Positions 25,001 through 38,222 of a stretch of DNA of 64,000 nucleotides are shown in pieces. The first letter of the stretch is position 1, and every line of letters starts with the position of its first letter. Made by a program: the position numbers and the translations under genes. The DNA is taken from positions 1 to 64,000 of the forward strand of contig JAHQRK010000056.1 in NCBI GenBank assembly GCA_019828595.1. The letters are read 5' to 3'. The DNA comes from Aphanomyces cochlioides. Taxonomy: Eukaryota; Oomycota; Saprolegniomycetes; Saprolegniales; Verrucalvaceae. The notes beneath the pieces are model-generated. The model was given only the letters and a program-made list of their open reading frames with translations. It had not been told where the DNA came from and did not search any database.

Positions 25001-28000
25001 CAACTGCCATTCATCTCATCTTTGGCAGGTATTATTTTAAATAGTAGGACAATATTTTCATTTTGTATGTGGAATTGTTTGATTATTAATATTATCGACA
25101 ACTGGCACGTCCAGCAACATGGGTTACATCGTGACAAAACATGACACCAAGTATTGAGCAACACACCAAAGAATTGACAACATCACACCAAATGGATATT
25201 TGCCATGGATATCATCGGGCAATACAACCTTGAGTGGTCAAATTAGTTGATGTTGGTTGGAAGTGCTGACTATTACGAACGAACTTGTCTCAAATTACTC
25301 TTTTTTTGACTTGGCGTTTGTATGTAAAAAATACTCATTTTTGTACTTGGAATTTGTATATAAAAATTACTCTTTTTTTGACTTGGCGTTTGTCCTTCAA
25401 AATTACTCTCGTACTTACGTGTTGCGTTAGAGCTTTAAGTAATAGATCACATTGTTTAATATCGCTTATTGAACTCGTACATCCAATGAGTTGAAACTTT
25501 GATACTGGGTAATACACCTGCTAAGTATTCATGCAACACCCCTTAAGTGATTCATGATACTCGCCGTAGGCCCACTATCAACAGTGGTACTCCATCAAAA
25601 AAAGTAGCACCATCAGTTGCAATAGTGGTAACCAACGTTACACATTGTCCCCTTACTGTAAAAAGTTGAACTATGGGGAGAGGATTTACTCGTCCAAAGT
25701 CAATATGAAAATACAGTAAAAACACACGTTTTAGCTGTCCCTGGCTGCTCTATGAAAATGTCCGGTATTTCGAGCCAAAAAGGCCCTACTTCGTAACATT
25801 CGCATATCGCGTCGGAATTCGCCTTTCGGAGTCCAAGCCTCTGGCCAGAGTATGGCTTAAAGTGGCAGAAAGGGCTCGTCACCCTACTACACAGTGTGTT
25901 GACCGCTTATTCAGCGGCCTTTTCTGCCCGAGTGAAGCTATCCTAAGACATGCATCTCACCTTGCATCGTGCCATTCATCTCATCTTTGGCAGGTATTAT
26001 TTTAAATAGTAGGACAATATTTTCATTTTGTATGTGGAATTGTTTGATTATTAATATTATCGACAACTGGCACGTCCAGCAACATGGGTTACATCGTGAC
26101 AAAACATGACACCAAGTATTGAGCAACACACCAAAGAATTGACAACATCACACCAAATGGATATTTGCCATGGATATCATCGGGCAATACAACCTTGAGT
26201 GGTCAAATTAGTTGATGTTGGTTGGAAGTGCTGACTATTACGAACGAACTTGTCTCAAATTACTCTTTTTTTGACTTGGCGTTTGTATGTAAAAAATACT
26301 CATTTTTGTACTTGGAATTTGTATATAAAAATTACTCTTTTTTGACTTGGCGTTTGTCCTTCAAAATTACTCTCGTACTTACGTGTTGCGTTAGAGCTTT
26401 AAGTAATAGATCACATTGTTTAATATCGCTTATTGAACTCGTACATCCAATGAGTTGAAACTTTGATACTGGGTAATACACCTGCTAAGTATTCATGCAA
26501 CACCCCTTAAGTGATTCATGATACTCGCCGTAGGCCCACTATCAACAGTGGTACTCCATCAAAAAAAGTAGCACCATCAGTTGCAATAGTGGTAACCAAC
26601 GTTACACATTGTCCCCTTACTGTAAAAAGTTGAACTATGGGGAGAGGATTTACTCGTCCAAAGTCAATATGAAAATACAGTAAAAACACACGTTTTAGCT
26701 GTCCCTGGCTGCTCTATGAAAATGTCCGGTATTTCGAGCCAAAAAGGCCCTACTTCGTAACATTCGCATATCGCGTCGGAATTCGCCTTTCGGAGTCCAA
26801 GCCTCTGGCCAGAGTATGGCTTAAAGTGGCAGAAAGGGCTCCTCACCCTACTACACAGTGTGTTGACCGCTTATTCAGCGGCCTTTTCTGCCCGAGTGAA
26901 GCTATCCTAAGACATGCATCTCACCTTGCATCGTGCCATTCATCTCATCTTTGGCAGGTATTATTTTAAATAGTAGGACAATATTTTCATTTTGTATGTG
27001 GAATTGTTTGATTATTAATATTATCGACAACTGGCACGTCCAGCAACATGGGTTACATCGTGACAAAACATGACACCAAGTATTGAGCAACACACCAACG
27101 AATTGACAACATCACACCAAATGGATATTTGCCATGGATATCATCGGGCAATACAACCTTGAGTGGTCAAATTAGTTGATGTTGGTTGGAAGTGCTGACT
27201 ATTACGAACGAACTTGTCTCAAATTACTCTTTTTTTGACTTGGCGTTTGTATGTAAAAAATACTCATTTTTGTACTTGGAATTTGTATATAAAAATTACT
27301 CTTTTTTTGACTTGGCGTTTGTCCTTCAAAATTACTCTCGTACTTACGTGTTGCGTTAGAGCTTTAAGTAATAGATCACATTGTTTAATATCGCTTATTG
27401 AACTCGTACATCCAATGAGTTGAAACTTTGATACTGGGTAATACACCTGCTAAGTATTCATGCAACACCCCTTAAGTGATTCATGATACTCGCCGTAGGC
27501 CCACTATCAACAGTGGTACTCCATCAAAAAAAGTAGCACCATCAGTTGCAATAGTGGTAACCAACGTTACACATTGTCCCCTTACTGTAAAAAGTTGAAC
27601 TATGGGGAGAGGATTTACTCGTCCAAAGTCAATATGAAAATACAGTAAAAACACACGTTTTAGCTGTCCCTGGCTGCTCTATGAAAATGTCCGGTATTTC
27701 GAGCCAAAAAGGCCCTACTTCGTAACATTCGCATATCGCGTCGGAATTCGCCTTTCGGAGTCCAAGCCTCTGGCCAGAGTATGGCTTAAAGTGGCAGAAA
27801 GGGCTCCTCACCCTACTACACAGTGTGTTGACCGCTTATTCAGCGGCCTTTTCTGCCCGAGTGAAGCTATCCTAAGACATGCATCTCACCTTGCATCGTC
27901 CCAGAAAAACTCAACTGCCATTCATCTCATCTTTGGCAGGTATTATTTTAAATAGTAGGACAATATTTTCATTTTGTATGTGGAATTGTTTGATTATTAA

Positions 28001-31000
28001 TATTATCGACAACTGGCACGTCCAGCAACATGGGTTACATCGTGACAAAACATGACACCAAGTATTGAGCAACACACCAAAGAATTGACAACATCACACC
28101 AAATGGATATTTGCCATGGATATCATCGGGCAATACAACCTTGAGTGGTCAAATTAGTTGATGTTGGTTGGAAGTGCTGACTATTACGAACGAACTTGTC
28201 TCAAATTACTCTTTTTTTGACTTGGCGTTTGTATGTAAAAAATACTCATTTTTGTACTTGGAATTTGTATATAAAAATTACTCTTTTTTGACTTGGCGTT
28301 TGTCCTTCAAAATTACTCTCGTACTTACGTGTTGCGTTAGAGCTTTAAGTAATAGATCACATTGTTTAATATCGCTTATTGAACTCGTACATCCAATGAG
28401 TTGAAACTTTGATACTGGGTAATACACCTGCTAAGTATTCATGCAACACCCCTTAAGTGATTCATGATACTCGCCGTAGGCCCACTATCAACAGTGGTAC
28501 TCCATCAAAAAAAGTAGCACCATCAGTTGCAATAGTGGTAACCAACGTTACACATTGTCCCCTTACTGTAAAAAGTTGAACTATGGGGAGAGGATTTACT
28601 CGTCCAAAGTCAATATGAAAATACAGTAAAAACACACGTTTTAGCTGTCCCTGGCTGCTCTATGAAAATGTCCGGTATTTCGAGCCAAAAAGGCCCTACT
28701 TCGTAACATTCGCATATCGCGTCGGAATTCGCCTTTCGGAGTCCAAGCCTCTGGCCAGAGTATGGCTTAAAGTGGCAGAAAGGGCTCCTCACCCTACTAC
28801 ACAGTGTGTTGACCGCTTATTCAGCGGCCTTTTCTGCCCGAGTGAAGCTATCCTAAGACATGCATCTCACCTTGCATCGTGCCATTCATCTCATCTTTGG
28901 CAGGTATTATTTTAAATAGTAGGACAATATTTTCATTTTGTATGTGGAATTGTTTGATTATTAATATTATCGACAACTGGCACGTCCAGCAACATGGGTT
29001 ACATCGTGACAAAACATGACACCAAGTATTGAGCAACACACCAAAGAATTGACAACATCACACCAAATGGATATTTGCCATGGATATCATCGGGCAATAC
29101 AACCTTGAGTGGTCAAATTAGTTGATGTTGGTTGGAAGTGCTGACTATTACGAACGAACTTATCTCAAATTACTCTTTTTTTGACTTGGCGTTTGTATGT
29201 AAAAAATACTCATTTTTGTACTTGGAATTTGTATATAAAAATTACTCTTTTTTGACTTGGCGTTTGTCCTTCAAAATTACTCTCGTACTTACGTGTTGCG
29301 TTAGAGCTTTAAGTAATAGATCACATTGTTTAATATCGCTTATTGAACTCGTACATCCAATGAGTTGAAACTTTGATACTGGGTAATACACCTGCTAAGT
29401 ATTCATGCAACACCCCTTAAGTGATTCATGATACTCGCCGTAGGCCCACTATCAACAGTGGTACTCCATCAAAAAAAGTAGCACCATCAGTTGCAATAGT
29501 GGTAACCAACGTTACACATTGTCCCCTTACTGTAAAAAGTTGAACTATGGGGAGAGGATTTACTCGTCCAAAGTCAATATGAAAATACAGTAAAAACACA
29601 CGTTTTAGCTGTCCCTGGCTGCTCTATGAAAATGTCCGGTATTTCGAGCCAAAAAGGCCCTACTTCGTAACATTCGCATATCGCGTCGGAATTCGCCTTT
29701 CGGAGTCCAAGCCTCTGGCCAGAGTATGGCTTAAAGTGGCAGAAAGGGCTCCTCACCCTACTACACAGTGTGTTGACCGCTTATTCAGCGGCCTTTTCTG
29801 CCCGAGTGAAGCTATCCTAAGACATGCATCTCACCTTGCATCGTCCCAGAAAAACTCAACTGCCATTCATCTCATCTTTGGCAGGTATTATTTTAAATAG
29901 TAGGACAATATTTTCATTTTGTATGTGGAATTGTTTGATTATTAATATTATCGACAACTGGCACGTCCAGCAACATGGGTTACATCGTGACAAAACATGA
30001 CACCAAGTATTGAGCAACACACCAAAGAATTGACAACATCACACCAAATGGATATTTGCCATGGATATCATCGGGCAATACAACCTTGAGTGGTCAAATT
30101 AGTTGATGTTGGTTGGAAGTGCTGACTATTACGAACGAACTTGTCTCAAATTACTCTTTTTTTGACTTGGCGTTTGTATGTAAAAAATACTCATTTTTGT
30201 ACTTGGAATTTGTAAATAAAAATTACTCTTTTTTTGACTTGGCGTTTGTCCTTCAAAATTACTCTCGTACTTACGTGTTGCGTTAGAGCTTTAAGTAATA
30301 GATCACATTGTTTAATATCGCTTATTGAACTCGTACATCCAATGAGTTGAAACTTTGATACTGGGTAATACACCTGCTAAGTATTCATGCAACACCCCTT
30401 AAGTGATTCATGATACTCGCCGTAGGCCCACTATCAACAGTGGTACTCCATCAAAAAAAGTAGCACCATCAGTTGCAATAGTGGTAACCAACGTTACACA
30501 TTGTCCCCTTACTGTAAAAAGTTGAACTATGGGGAGAGGATTTACTCGTCCAAAGTCAATATGAAAATACAGTAAAAACACACGTTTTAGCTGTCCCTGG
30601 CTGCTCTATGAAAATGTCCGGTATTTCGAGCCAAAAAGGCCCTACTTCGTAACATTCGCATATCGCGTCGGAATTCGCCTTTCGGAGTCCAAGCCTCTGG
30701 CCAGAGTATGGCTTAAAGTGGCAGAAAGGGCTCCTCACCCTACTACACAGTGTGTTGACCGCTTATTCAGCGGCCTTTTCTGCCCGAGTGAAGCTATCCT
30801 AAGACATGCATCTCACCTTGCATCGTCCCAGAAAAACTCAACTGCCATTCATCTCATCTTTGGCAGGTATTATTTTAAATAGTAGGACAATATTTTCATT
30901 TTGTATGTGGAATTGTTTGATTATTAATATTATCGACAACTGGCACGTCCAGCAACATGGGTTACATCGTGACAAAACATGACACCAAGTATTGAGCAAC

Positions 31001-31825
31001 ACACCAAAGAATTGACAACATCACACCAAATGGATATTTGCCATGGATATCATCGGGCAATACAACCTTGAGTGGTCAAATTAGTTGATGTTGGTTGGAA
31101 GTGCTGACTATTACGAACGAACTTGTCTCAAATTACTCTTTTTTTGACTTGGCGTTTGTATGTAAAAAATACTCATTTTTGTACTTGGAATTTGTATATA
31201 AAAATTACTCTTTTTTTGACTTGGCGTTTGTCCTTCAAAATTACTCTCGTACTTACGTGTTGCGTTAGAGCTTTAAGTAATAGATCACATTGTTTAATAT
31301 CGCTTATTGAACTCGTACATCCAATGAGTTGAAACTTTGATACTGGGTAATACACCTGCTAAGTATTCATGCAACACCCCTTAAGTGATTCATGATACTC
31401 GCCGTAGGCCCACTATCAACAGTGGTACTCCATCAAAAAAAGTAGCACCATCAGTTGCAATAGTGGTAACCAACGTTACACATTGTCCCCTTACTGTAAA
31501 AAGTTGAACTATGGGGAGAGGATTTACTCGTCCAAAGTCAATATGAAAATACAGTAAAAACACACGTTTTAGCTGTCCCTGGCTGCTCTATGAAAATGTC
31601 CGGTATTTCGAGCCAAAAAGGCCCTACTTCGTAACATTCGCATATCGCGTCGGAATTCGCCTTTCGGAGTCCAAGCCTCTGGCCAGAGTATGGCTTAAAG
31701 TGGCAGAAAGGGCTCGTCACCCTACTACACAGTGTGTTGACCGCTTATTCAGCGGCCTTTTCTGCCCGAGTGAAGCTATCCTAAGACATGCATCTCACCT
31801 TGCATCGTCCCAGAAAAACTCAACT
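22061..31825. repeat. Patch of long (981/982-bp) monomers in the left arm
   Basis: Seven monomers carry an extra CCCAGAAAAACTCAACT between CATCGT and GCCATTC, at 22061-22077, 24007-24023, 24989-25005, 27900-27916, 29844-29860, 30827-30843 and 31809-31825. They are interspersed with short monomers and with monomers that have a 6-T run (anchors 23322, 26250, 28196, 29160, 32105). Outside this patch, left-arm monomers are of the short form. The mixture indicates local segmental duplication or conversion. Confidence 0.9.
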
Positions 31826-34800
31826 GCCATTCATCTCATCTTTGGCAGGTATTATTTTAAATAGTAGGACAATATTTTCATTTTGTATGTGGAATTGTTT
31901 GATTATTAATATTATCGACAACTGGCACGTCCAGCAACATGGGTTACATCGTGACAAAACATGACACCAAGTATTGAGCAACACACCAAAGAATTGACAA
32001 CATCACACCAAATGGATATTTGCCATGGATATCATCGGGCAATACAACCTTGAGTGGTCAAATTAGTTGATGTTGGTTGGAAGTGCTGACTATTACGAAC
32101 GAACTTGTCTCAAATTACTCTTTTTTTGACTTGGCGTTTGTATGTAAAAAATACTCATTTTTGTACTTGGAATTTGTATATAAAAATTACTCTTTTTTGA
32201 CTTGGCGTTTGTCCTTCAAAATTACTCTCGTACTTACGTGTTGCGTTAGAGCTTTAAGTAATAGATCACATTGTTTAATATCGCTTATTGAACTCGTACA
32301 TCCAATGAGTTGAAACTTTGATACTGGGTAATACACCTGCTAAGTATTCATGCAACACCCCTTAAGTGATTCATGATACTCGCCGTAGGCCCACTATCAA
32401 CAGTGGTACTCCATCAAAAAAAGTAGCACCATCAGTTGCAATAGTGGTAACCAACGTTACACATTGTCCCCTTACTGTAAAAAGTTGAACTATGGGGAGA
32501 GGATTTACTCGTCCAAAGTCAATATGAAAATACAGTAAAAACACACGTTTTAGCTGTCCCTGGCTGCTCTATGAAAATGTCCGGTATTTCGAGCCAAAAA
32601 GGCCCTACTTCGTAACATTCGCATATCGCGTCGGAATTCGCCTTTCGGAGTCCAAGCCTCTGGCCAGAGTATGGCTTAAAGTGGCAGAAAGGGCTCCTCA
32701 CCCTACTACACAGTGTGTTGACCGCTTATTCAGCGGCCTTTTCTGCCCGAGTGAAGCTATCCTAAGACATGCATCTCACCTTGCATCGTGCCATTCATCT
32801 CATCTTTGGCAGGTATTATTTTAAATAGTAGGACAATATTTTCATTTTGTATGTGGAATTGTTTGATTATTAATATTATCGACAACTGGCACGTCCAGCA
32901 ACATGGGTTACATCGTGACAAAACATGACACCAAGTATTGAGCAACACACCAAAGAATTGACAACATCACACCAAATGGATATTTGCCATGGATATCATC
33001 GGGCAATACAACCTTGAGTGGTCAAATTAGTTGATGTTGGTTGGAAGTGCTGACTATTACGAACGAACTTGTCTCTCAAATTACTCTTTTTTTGACTTGG
33101 CGTTTGTATGTAAAAAATACTCATTTTTGTACTTGGAATTTGTATATAAAAATTACTCTTTTTTTGACTTGGCGTTTGTCCTTCAAAATTACTCTCGTAC
33201 TTACGTGTTGCGTTAGAGCTTTAAGTAATAGATCACATTGTTTAATATCGCTTATTGAACTCGTACATCCAATGAGTTGAAACTTTGATACTGGGTAATA
33301 CACCTGCTAAGTATTCATGCAACACCCCTTAAGTGATTCATGATACTCGCCGTAGGCCCACTATCAACAGTGGTACTCCATCAAAAAAAGTAGCACCATC
33401 AGTTGCAATAGTGGTAACCAACGTTACACATTGTCCCCTTACTGTAAAAGTTGAACTATGGGGAGAGGATTTACTCGTCCAAAGTCAATATGAAAATACA
33501 GTAAAAACACACGTTTTAGCTGTCCCTGGCTGCTCTATGAAAATGTCCGGTATTTCGAGCCAAAAAGGCCCTACTTCGTAACATTCGCATATCGCGTCGG
33601 AATTCGCCTTTCGGAGTCCAAGCCTCTGGCCAGAGTATGGCTTAAAGTGGCAGAAAGGGCTCGTCACCCTACTACACAGTGTGTTGACCGCTTATTCAGC
33701 GGCCTTTTCTGCCCGAGTGAAGCTATCCTAAGACATGCATCTCACCTTGCATCGTGCCATTCATCTCATCTTTGGCAGGTATTATTTTAAATAGTAGGAC
33801 AATATTTTCATTTTGTATGTGGAATTGTTTGATTATTAATATTATCGACAACTGGCACGTCCAGCAACATGGGTTACATCGTGACAAAACATGACACCAA
33901 GTATTGAGCAACACACCAAAGAATTGACAACATCACACCAAATGGATATTTGCCATGGATATCATCGGGCAATACAACCTTGAGTGGTCAAATTAGTTGA
34001 TGTTGGTTGGAAGTGCTGACTATTACGAACGAACTTGTCTCAAATTACTCTTTTTTTGACTTGGCGTTTGTATGTAAAAAATACTCATTTTTGTACTTGG
34101 AATTTGTATATAAAAATTACTCTTTTTTTGACTTGGCGTTTGTCCTTCAAAATTACTCTCGTACTTACGTGTTGCGTTAGAGCTTTAAGTAATAGATCAC
34201 ATTGTTTAATATCGCTTATTGAACTCGTACATCCAATGAGTTGAAACTTTGATACTGGGTAATACACCTGCTAAGTATTCATGCAACACCCCTTAAGTGA
34301 TTCATGATACTCGCCGTAGGCCCACTATCAACAGTGGTACTCCATCAAAAAAAGTAGCACCATCAGTTGCAATAGTGGTAACCAACGTTACACATTGTCC
34401 CCTTACTGTAAAAAGTTGAACTATGGGGAGAGGATTTACTCGTCCAAAGTCAATATGAAAATACAGTAAAAACACACGTTTTAGCTGTCCCTGGCTGCTC
34501 TATGAAAATGTCCGGTATTTCGAGCCAAAAAGGCCCTACTTCGTAACATTCGCATATCGCGTCGGAATTCGCCTTTCGGAGTCCAAGCCTCTGGCCAGAG
34601 TATGGCTTAAAGTGGCAGAAAGGGCTCGTCACCCTACTACACAGTGTGTTGACCGCTTATTCAGCGGCCTTTTCTGCCCGAGTGAAGCTATCCTAAGACA
34701 TGCATCTCACCTTGCATCGTGCCATTCATCTCATCTTTGGCAGGTATTATTTTAAATAGTAGGACAATATTTTCATTTTGTATGTGGAATTGTTTGATTA

Positions 34801-37800
34801 TTAATATTATCGACAACTGGCACGTCCAGCAACATGGGTTACATCGTGACAAAACATGACACCAAGTATTGAGCAACACACCAAAGAATTGACAACATCA
34901 CACCAAATGGATATTTGCCATGGATATCATCGGGCAATACAACCTTGAGTGGTCAAATTAGTTGATGTTGGTTGGAAGTGCTGACTATTACGAACGAACT
35001 TGTCTCAAATTACTCTTTTTTTGACTTGGCGTTTGTATGTAAAAAATACTCATTTTTGTACTTGGAATTTGTATATAAAAATTACTCTTTTTTTGACTTG
35101 GCGTTTGTCCTTCAAAATTACTCTCGTACTTACGTGTTGCGTTAGAGCTTTAAGTAATAGATCACATTGTTTAATATCGCTTATTGAACTCGTACATCCA
35201 ATGAGTTGAAACTTTGATACTGGGTAATACACCTGCTAAGTATTCATGCAACACCCCTTAAGTGATTCATGACACTCGCCGTAGGCCCACTATCAACAGT
35301 GGTACTCCATCAAAAAAAGTAGCACCATCAGTTGCAATAGTGGTAACCAACGTTACACATTGTCCCCTTACTGTAAAAAGTTGAACTATGGGGAGAGGAT
35401 TTACTCGTCCAAAGTCAATATGAAAATACAGTAAAAACACACGTTTTAGCTGTCCCTGGCTGCTCTATGAAAATGTCCGGTATTTCGAGCCAAAAAGGCC
35501 CTACTTCGTAACATTCGCATATCGCGTCGGAATTCGCCTTTCGGAGTCCAAGCCTCTGGCCAGAGTATGGCTTAAAGTGGCAGAAAGGGCTCCTCACCCT
35601 ACTACACAGTGTGTTGACCGCTTATTCAGCGGCCTTTTCTGCCCGAGTGAAGCTATCCTAAGACATGCATCTCACCTTGCATCGTGCCATTCATCTCATC
35701 TTTGGCAGGTATTATTTTAAATAGTAGGACAATATTTTCATTTTGTATGTGGAATTGTTTGATTATTAATATTATCGACAACTGGCACGTCCAGCAACAT
35801 GGGTTACATCGTGACAAAACATGACACCAAGTATTGAGCAACACACCAAAGAATTGACAACATCACACCAAATGGATATTTGCCATGGATATCATCGGGC
35901 AATACAACCTTGAGTGGTCAAATTAGTTGATGTTGGTTGGAAGTGCTGACTATTACGAACGAACTTGTCTCAAATTACTCTTTTTTTGACTTGGCGTTTG
36001 TATGTAAAAAATACTCATTTTTGTACTTGGAATTTGTATATAAAAATTACTCTTTTTTTGACTTGGCGTTTGTCCTTCAAAATTACTCTCGTACTTACGT
36101 GTTGCGTTAGAGCTTTAAGTAATAGATCACATTGTTTAATATCGCTTATTGAACTCGTACATCCAATGAGTTGAAACTTTGATACTGGGTAATACACCTG
36201 CTAAGTATTCATGCAACACCCCTTAAGTGATTCATGATACTCGCCGTAGGCCCACTATCAACAGTGGTACTCCATCAAAAAAAGTAGCACCATCAGTTGC
36301 AATAGTGGTAACCAACGTTACACATTGTCCCCTTACTGTAAAAAGTTGAACTATGGGGAGAGGATTTACTCGTCCAAAGTCAATATGAAAATACAGTAAA
36401 AACACACGTTTTAGCTGTCCCTGGCTGCTCTATGAAAATGTCCGGTATTTCGAGCCAAAAAGGCCCTACTTCGTAACATTCGCATATCGCGTCGGAATTC
36501 GCCTTTCGGAGTCCAAGCCTCTGGCCAGAGTATGGCTTAAAGTGGCAGAAAGGGCTCCTCACCCTACTACACAGTGTGTTGACCGCTTATTCAGCGGCCT
36601 TTTCTGCCCGAGTGAAGCTATCCTAAGACATGCATCTCACCTTGCATCGTGCCATTCATCTCATCTTTGGCAGGTATTATTTTAAATAGTAGGACAATAT
36701 TTTCATTTTGTATGTGGAATTGTTTGATTATTAATATTATCGACAACTGGCACGTCCAGCAACATGGGTTACATCGTGACAAAACATGACACCAAGTATT
36801 GAGCAACACACCAAAGAATTGACAACATCACACCAAATGGATATTTGCCATGGATATCATCGGGCAATACAACCTTGAGTGGTCAAATTAGTTGATGTTG
36901 GTTGGAAGTGCTGACTATTACGAACGAACTTGTCTCAAATTACTCTTTTTTTGACTTGGCGTTTGTATGTAAAAAATACTCATTTTTGTACTTGGAATTT
37001 GTATATAAAAATTACTCTTTTTTTGACTTGGCGTTTGTCCTTCAAAATTACTCTCGTATTTACGTGTTGCGTTAGAGCTTTAAGTAATAGATCACATTGT
37101 TTAATATCGCTTATTGAACTCGTACATCCAATGAGTTGAAACTTTGATACTGGGTAATACACCTGCTAAGTATTCATGCAACACCCCTTAAGTGATTCAT
37201 GATACTCGCCGTAGGCCCACTATCAACAGTGGTACTCCATAAAAAAAAGTAGCACCATCAGTTGCAATAGTGGTAACCAACGTTACACATTGTCCCCTTA
37301 CTGTAAAAAGTTGAACTATGGGGAGAGGATTTACTCGTCCAAAGTCAATATGAAAATACAGTAAAAACACACGTTTTAGCTGTCCCTGGCTGCTCTATGA
37401 AAATGTCCGGTATTTCGAGCCAAAAAGGCCCTACTTCGTAACATTCGCATATCGCGTCGGAATTCGCCTTTCGGAGTCCAAGCCTCTGGCCAGAGTATGG
37501 CTTAAAGTGGCAGAAAGGGCTCGTCACCCTACTACACAGTGTGTTGACCGCTTATTCAGCGGCCTTTTCTGCCCGAGTGAAGCTATCCTAAGACATGCAT
37601 CTCACCTTGCATCGTGCCATTCATCTCATCTTTGGCAGGTATTATTTTAAATAGTAGGACAATATTTTCATTTTGTATGTGGAATTGTTTGATTATTAAT
37701 ATTATCGACAACTGGCACGTCCAGCAACATGGGTTACATCGTGACAAAACATGACACCAAGTATTGAGCAACACACCAACGAATTGACAACATCACACCA

Positions 37801-37987
37801 AATGGATATTTGCCATGGATATCATCGGGCAATACAACCTTGAGTGGTCAAATTAGTTGATGTTGGTTGGAAGTGCTGACTATTACGAACGAACTTGTCT
37901 CAAATTACTCTTTTTTTGACTTGGCGTTTGTATGTAAAAAATACTCATTTTTGTACTTGGAATTTGTATATAAAAATTACTCTTTTT

Positions 37988-37996
37988 CACCTGCTA
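37988..37996. other. 9-bp filler at the array orientation switch
   Basis: Left-arm sequence ends in TTACTCTTTTT at 37987 and right-arm sequence begins at CAATACTTGG (37997). Between them lies CACCTGCTA, which also occurs inside every monomer (within ATACACCTGCTAAGTATT). This looks like a templated insertion at an end-joining or template-switch junction. The inverted partner of 37997-38006 is 37757-37766, so a folded structure would have a loop of about 230 bases rather than being a perfect palindrome. Confidence 0.8.
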
Positions 37997-38024
37997 CAAT
38001 ACTTGGTGTCATGTTTTGTCACGA

Positions 38025-38222
38025 TGTAACCCATGTTGCTGGACGTGCCAGTTGTCGATAATATTAATAATCAAACAATTCCACATACAAAATGAAAATA
38101 TTGTCCTACTATTTAAAATAATATGTAACCCATGTTGCTGGACGTGCCAGTTGTCGATAATATTAATAATCAAACAATTCCACATACAAAATGAAAATAT
38201 TGTCCTACTATTTAAAATAATA
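38025..38222 (+). repeat. 99-bp tandem duplication beside the inversion
   Basis: The segment from TGTAACCCATGTTGC to TTTAAAATAATA occurs twice in direct succession (38025-38123 and 38124-38222), joined at AATA/TGTAACC. Other right-arm monomers have it once. It lies within about 30 bases of the switch in array orientation, so it probably arose in the same event or from instability there. Confidence 0.88.

Larger units (their letters stand above)
11559..37987 (-). repeat. 965-bp satellite array, left arm
   Basis: A ~965-bp monomer repeats head to tail; strand is given relative to the right arm. The TTGTCTCAAATTACTC anchor falls at 11724, 12689, 13654, 14619, 15584, 16549, 17515, 18480, 19445, 20410, 21375, 22357, 23322, 24303, 25285, 26250, 27214, 28196, 29160, 30141, 31123, 32105, 33069, 34035, 35000, 35965, 36930 and 37895. 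Spacing is mostly 965, with 981 or 982 where a 17-bp segment is present. Most differences are isolated: an extra G near 17007, a 6- or 7-T run, CTCCTCACC or CTCGTCACC, and CT added at 33069. The last monomer is cut at 37987. Frames of 60-69 codons recur because the DNA is copied; none resembles a known protein. The very low divergence implies recent or continuing homogenisation. I do not recognise the family. Confidence 0.97.
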
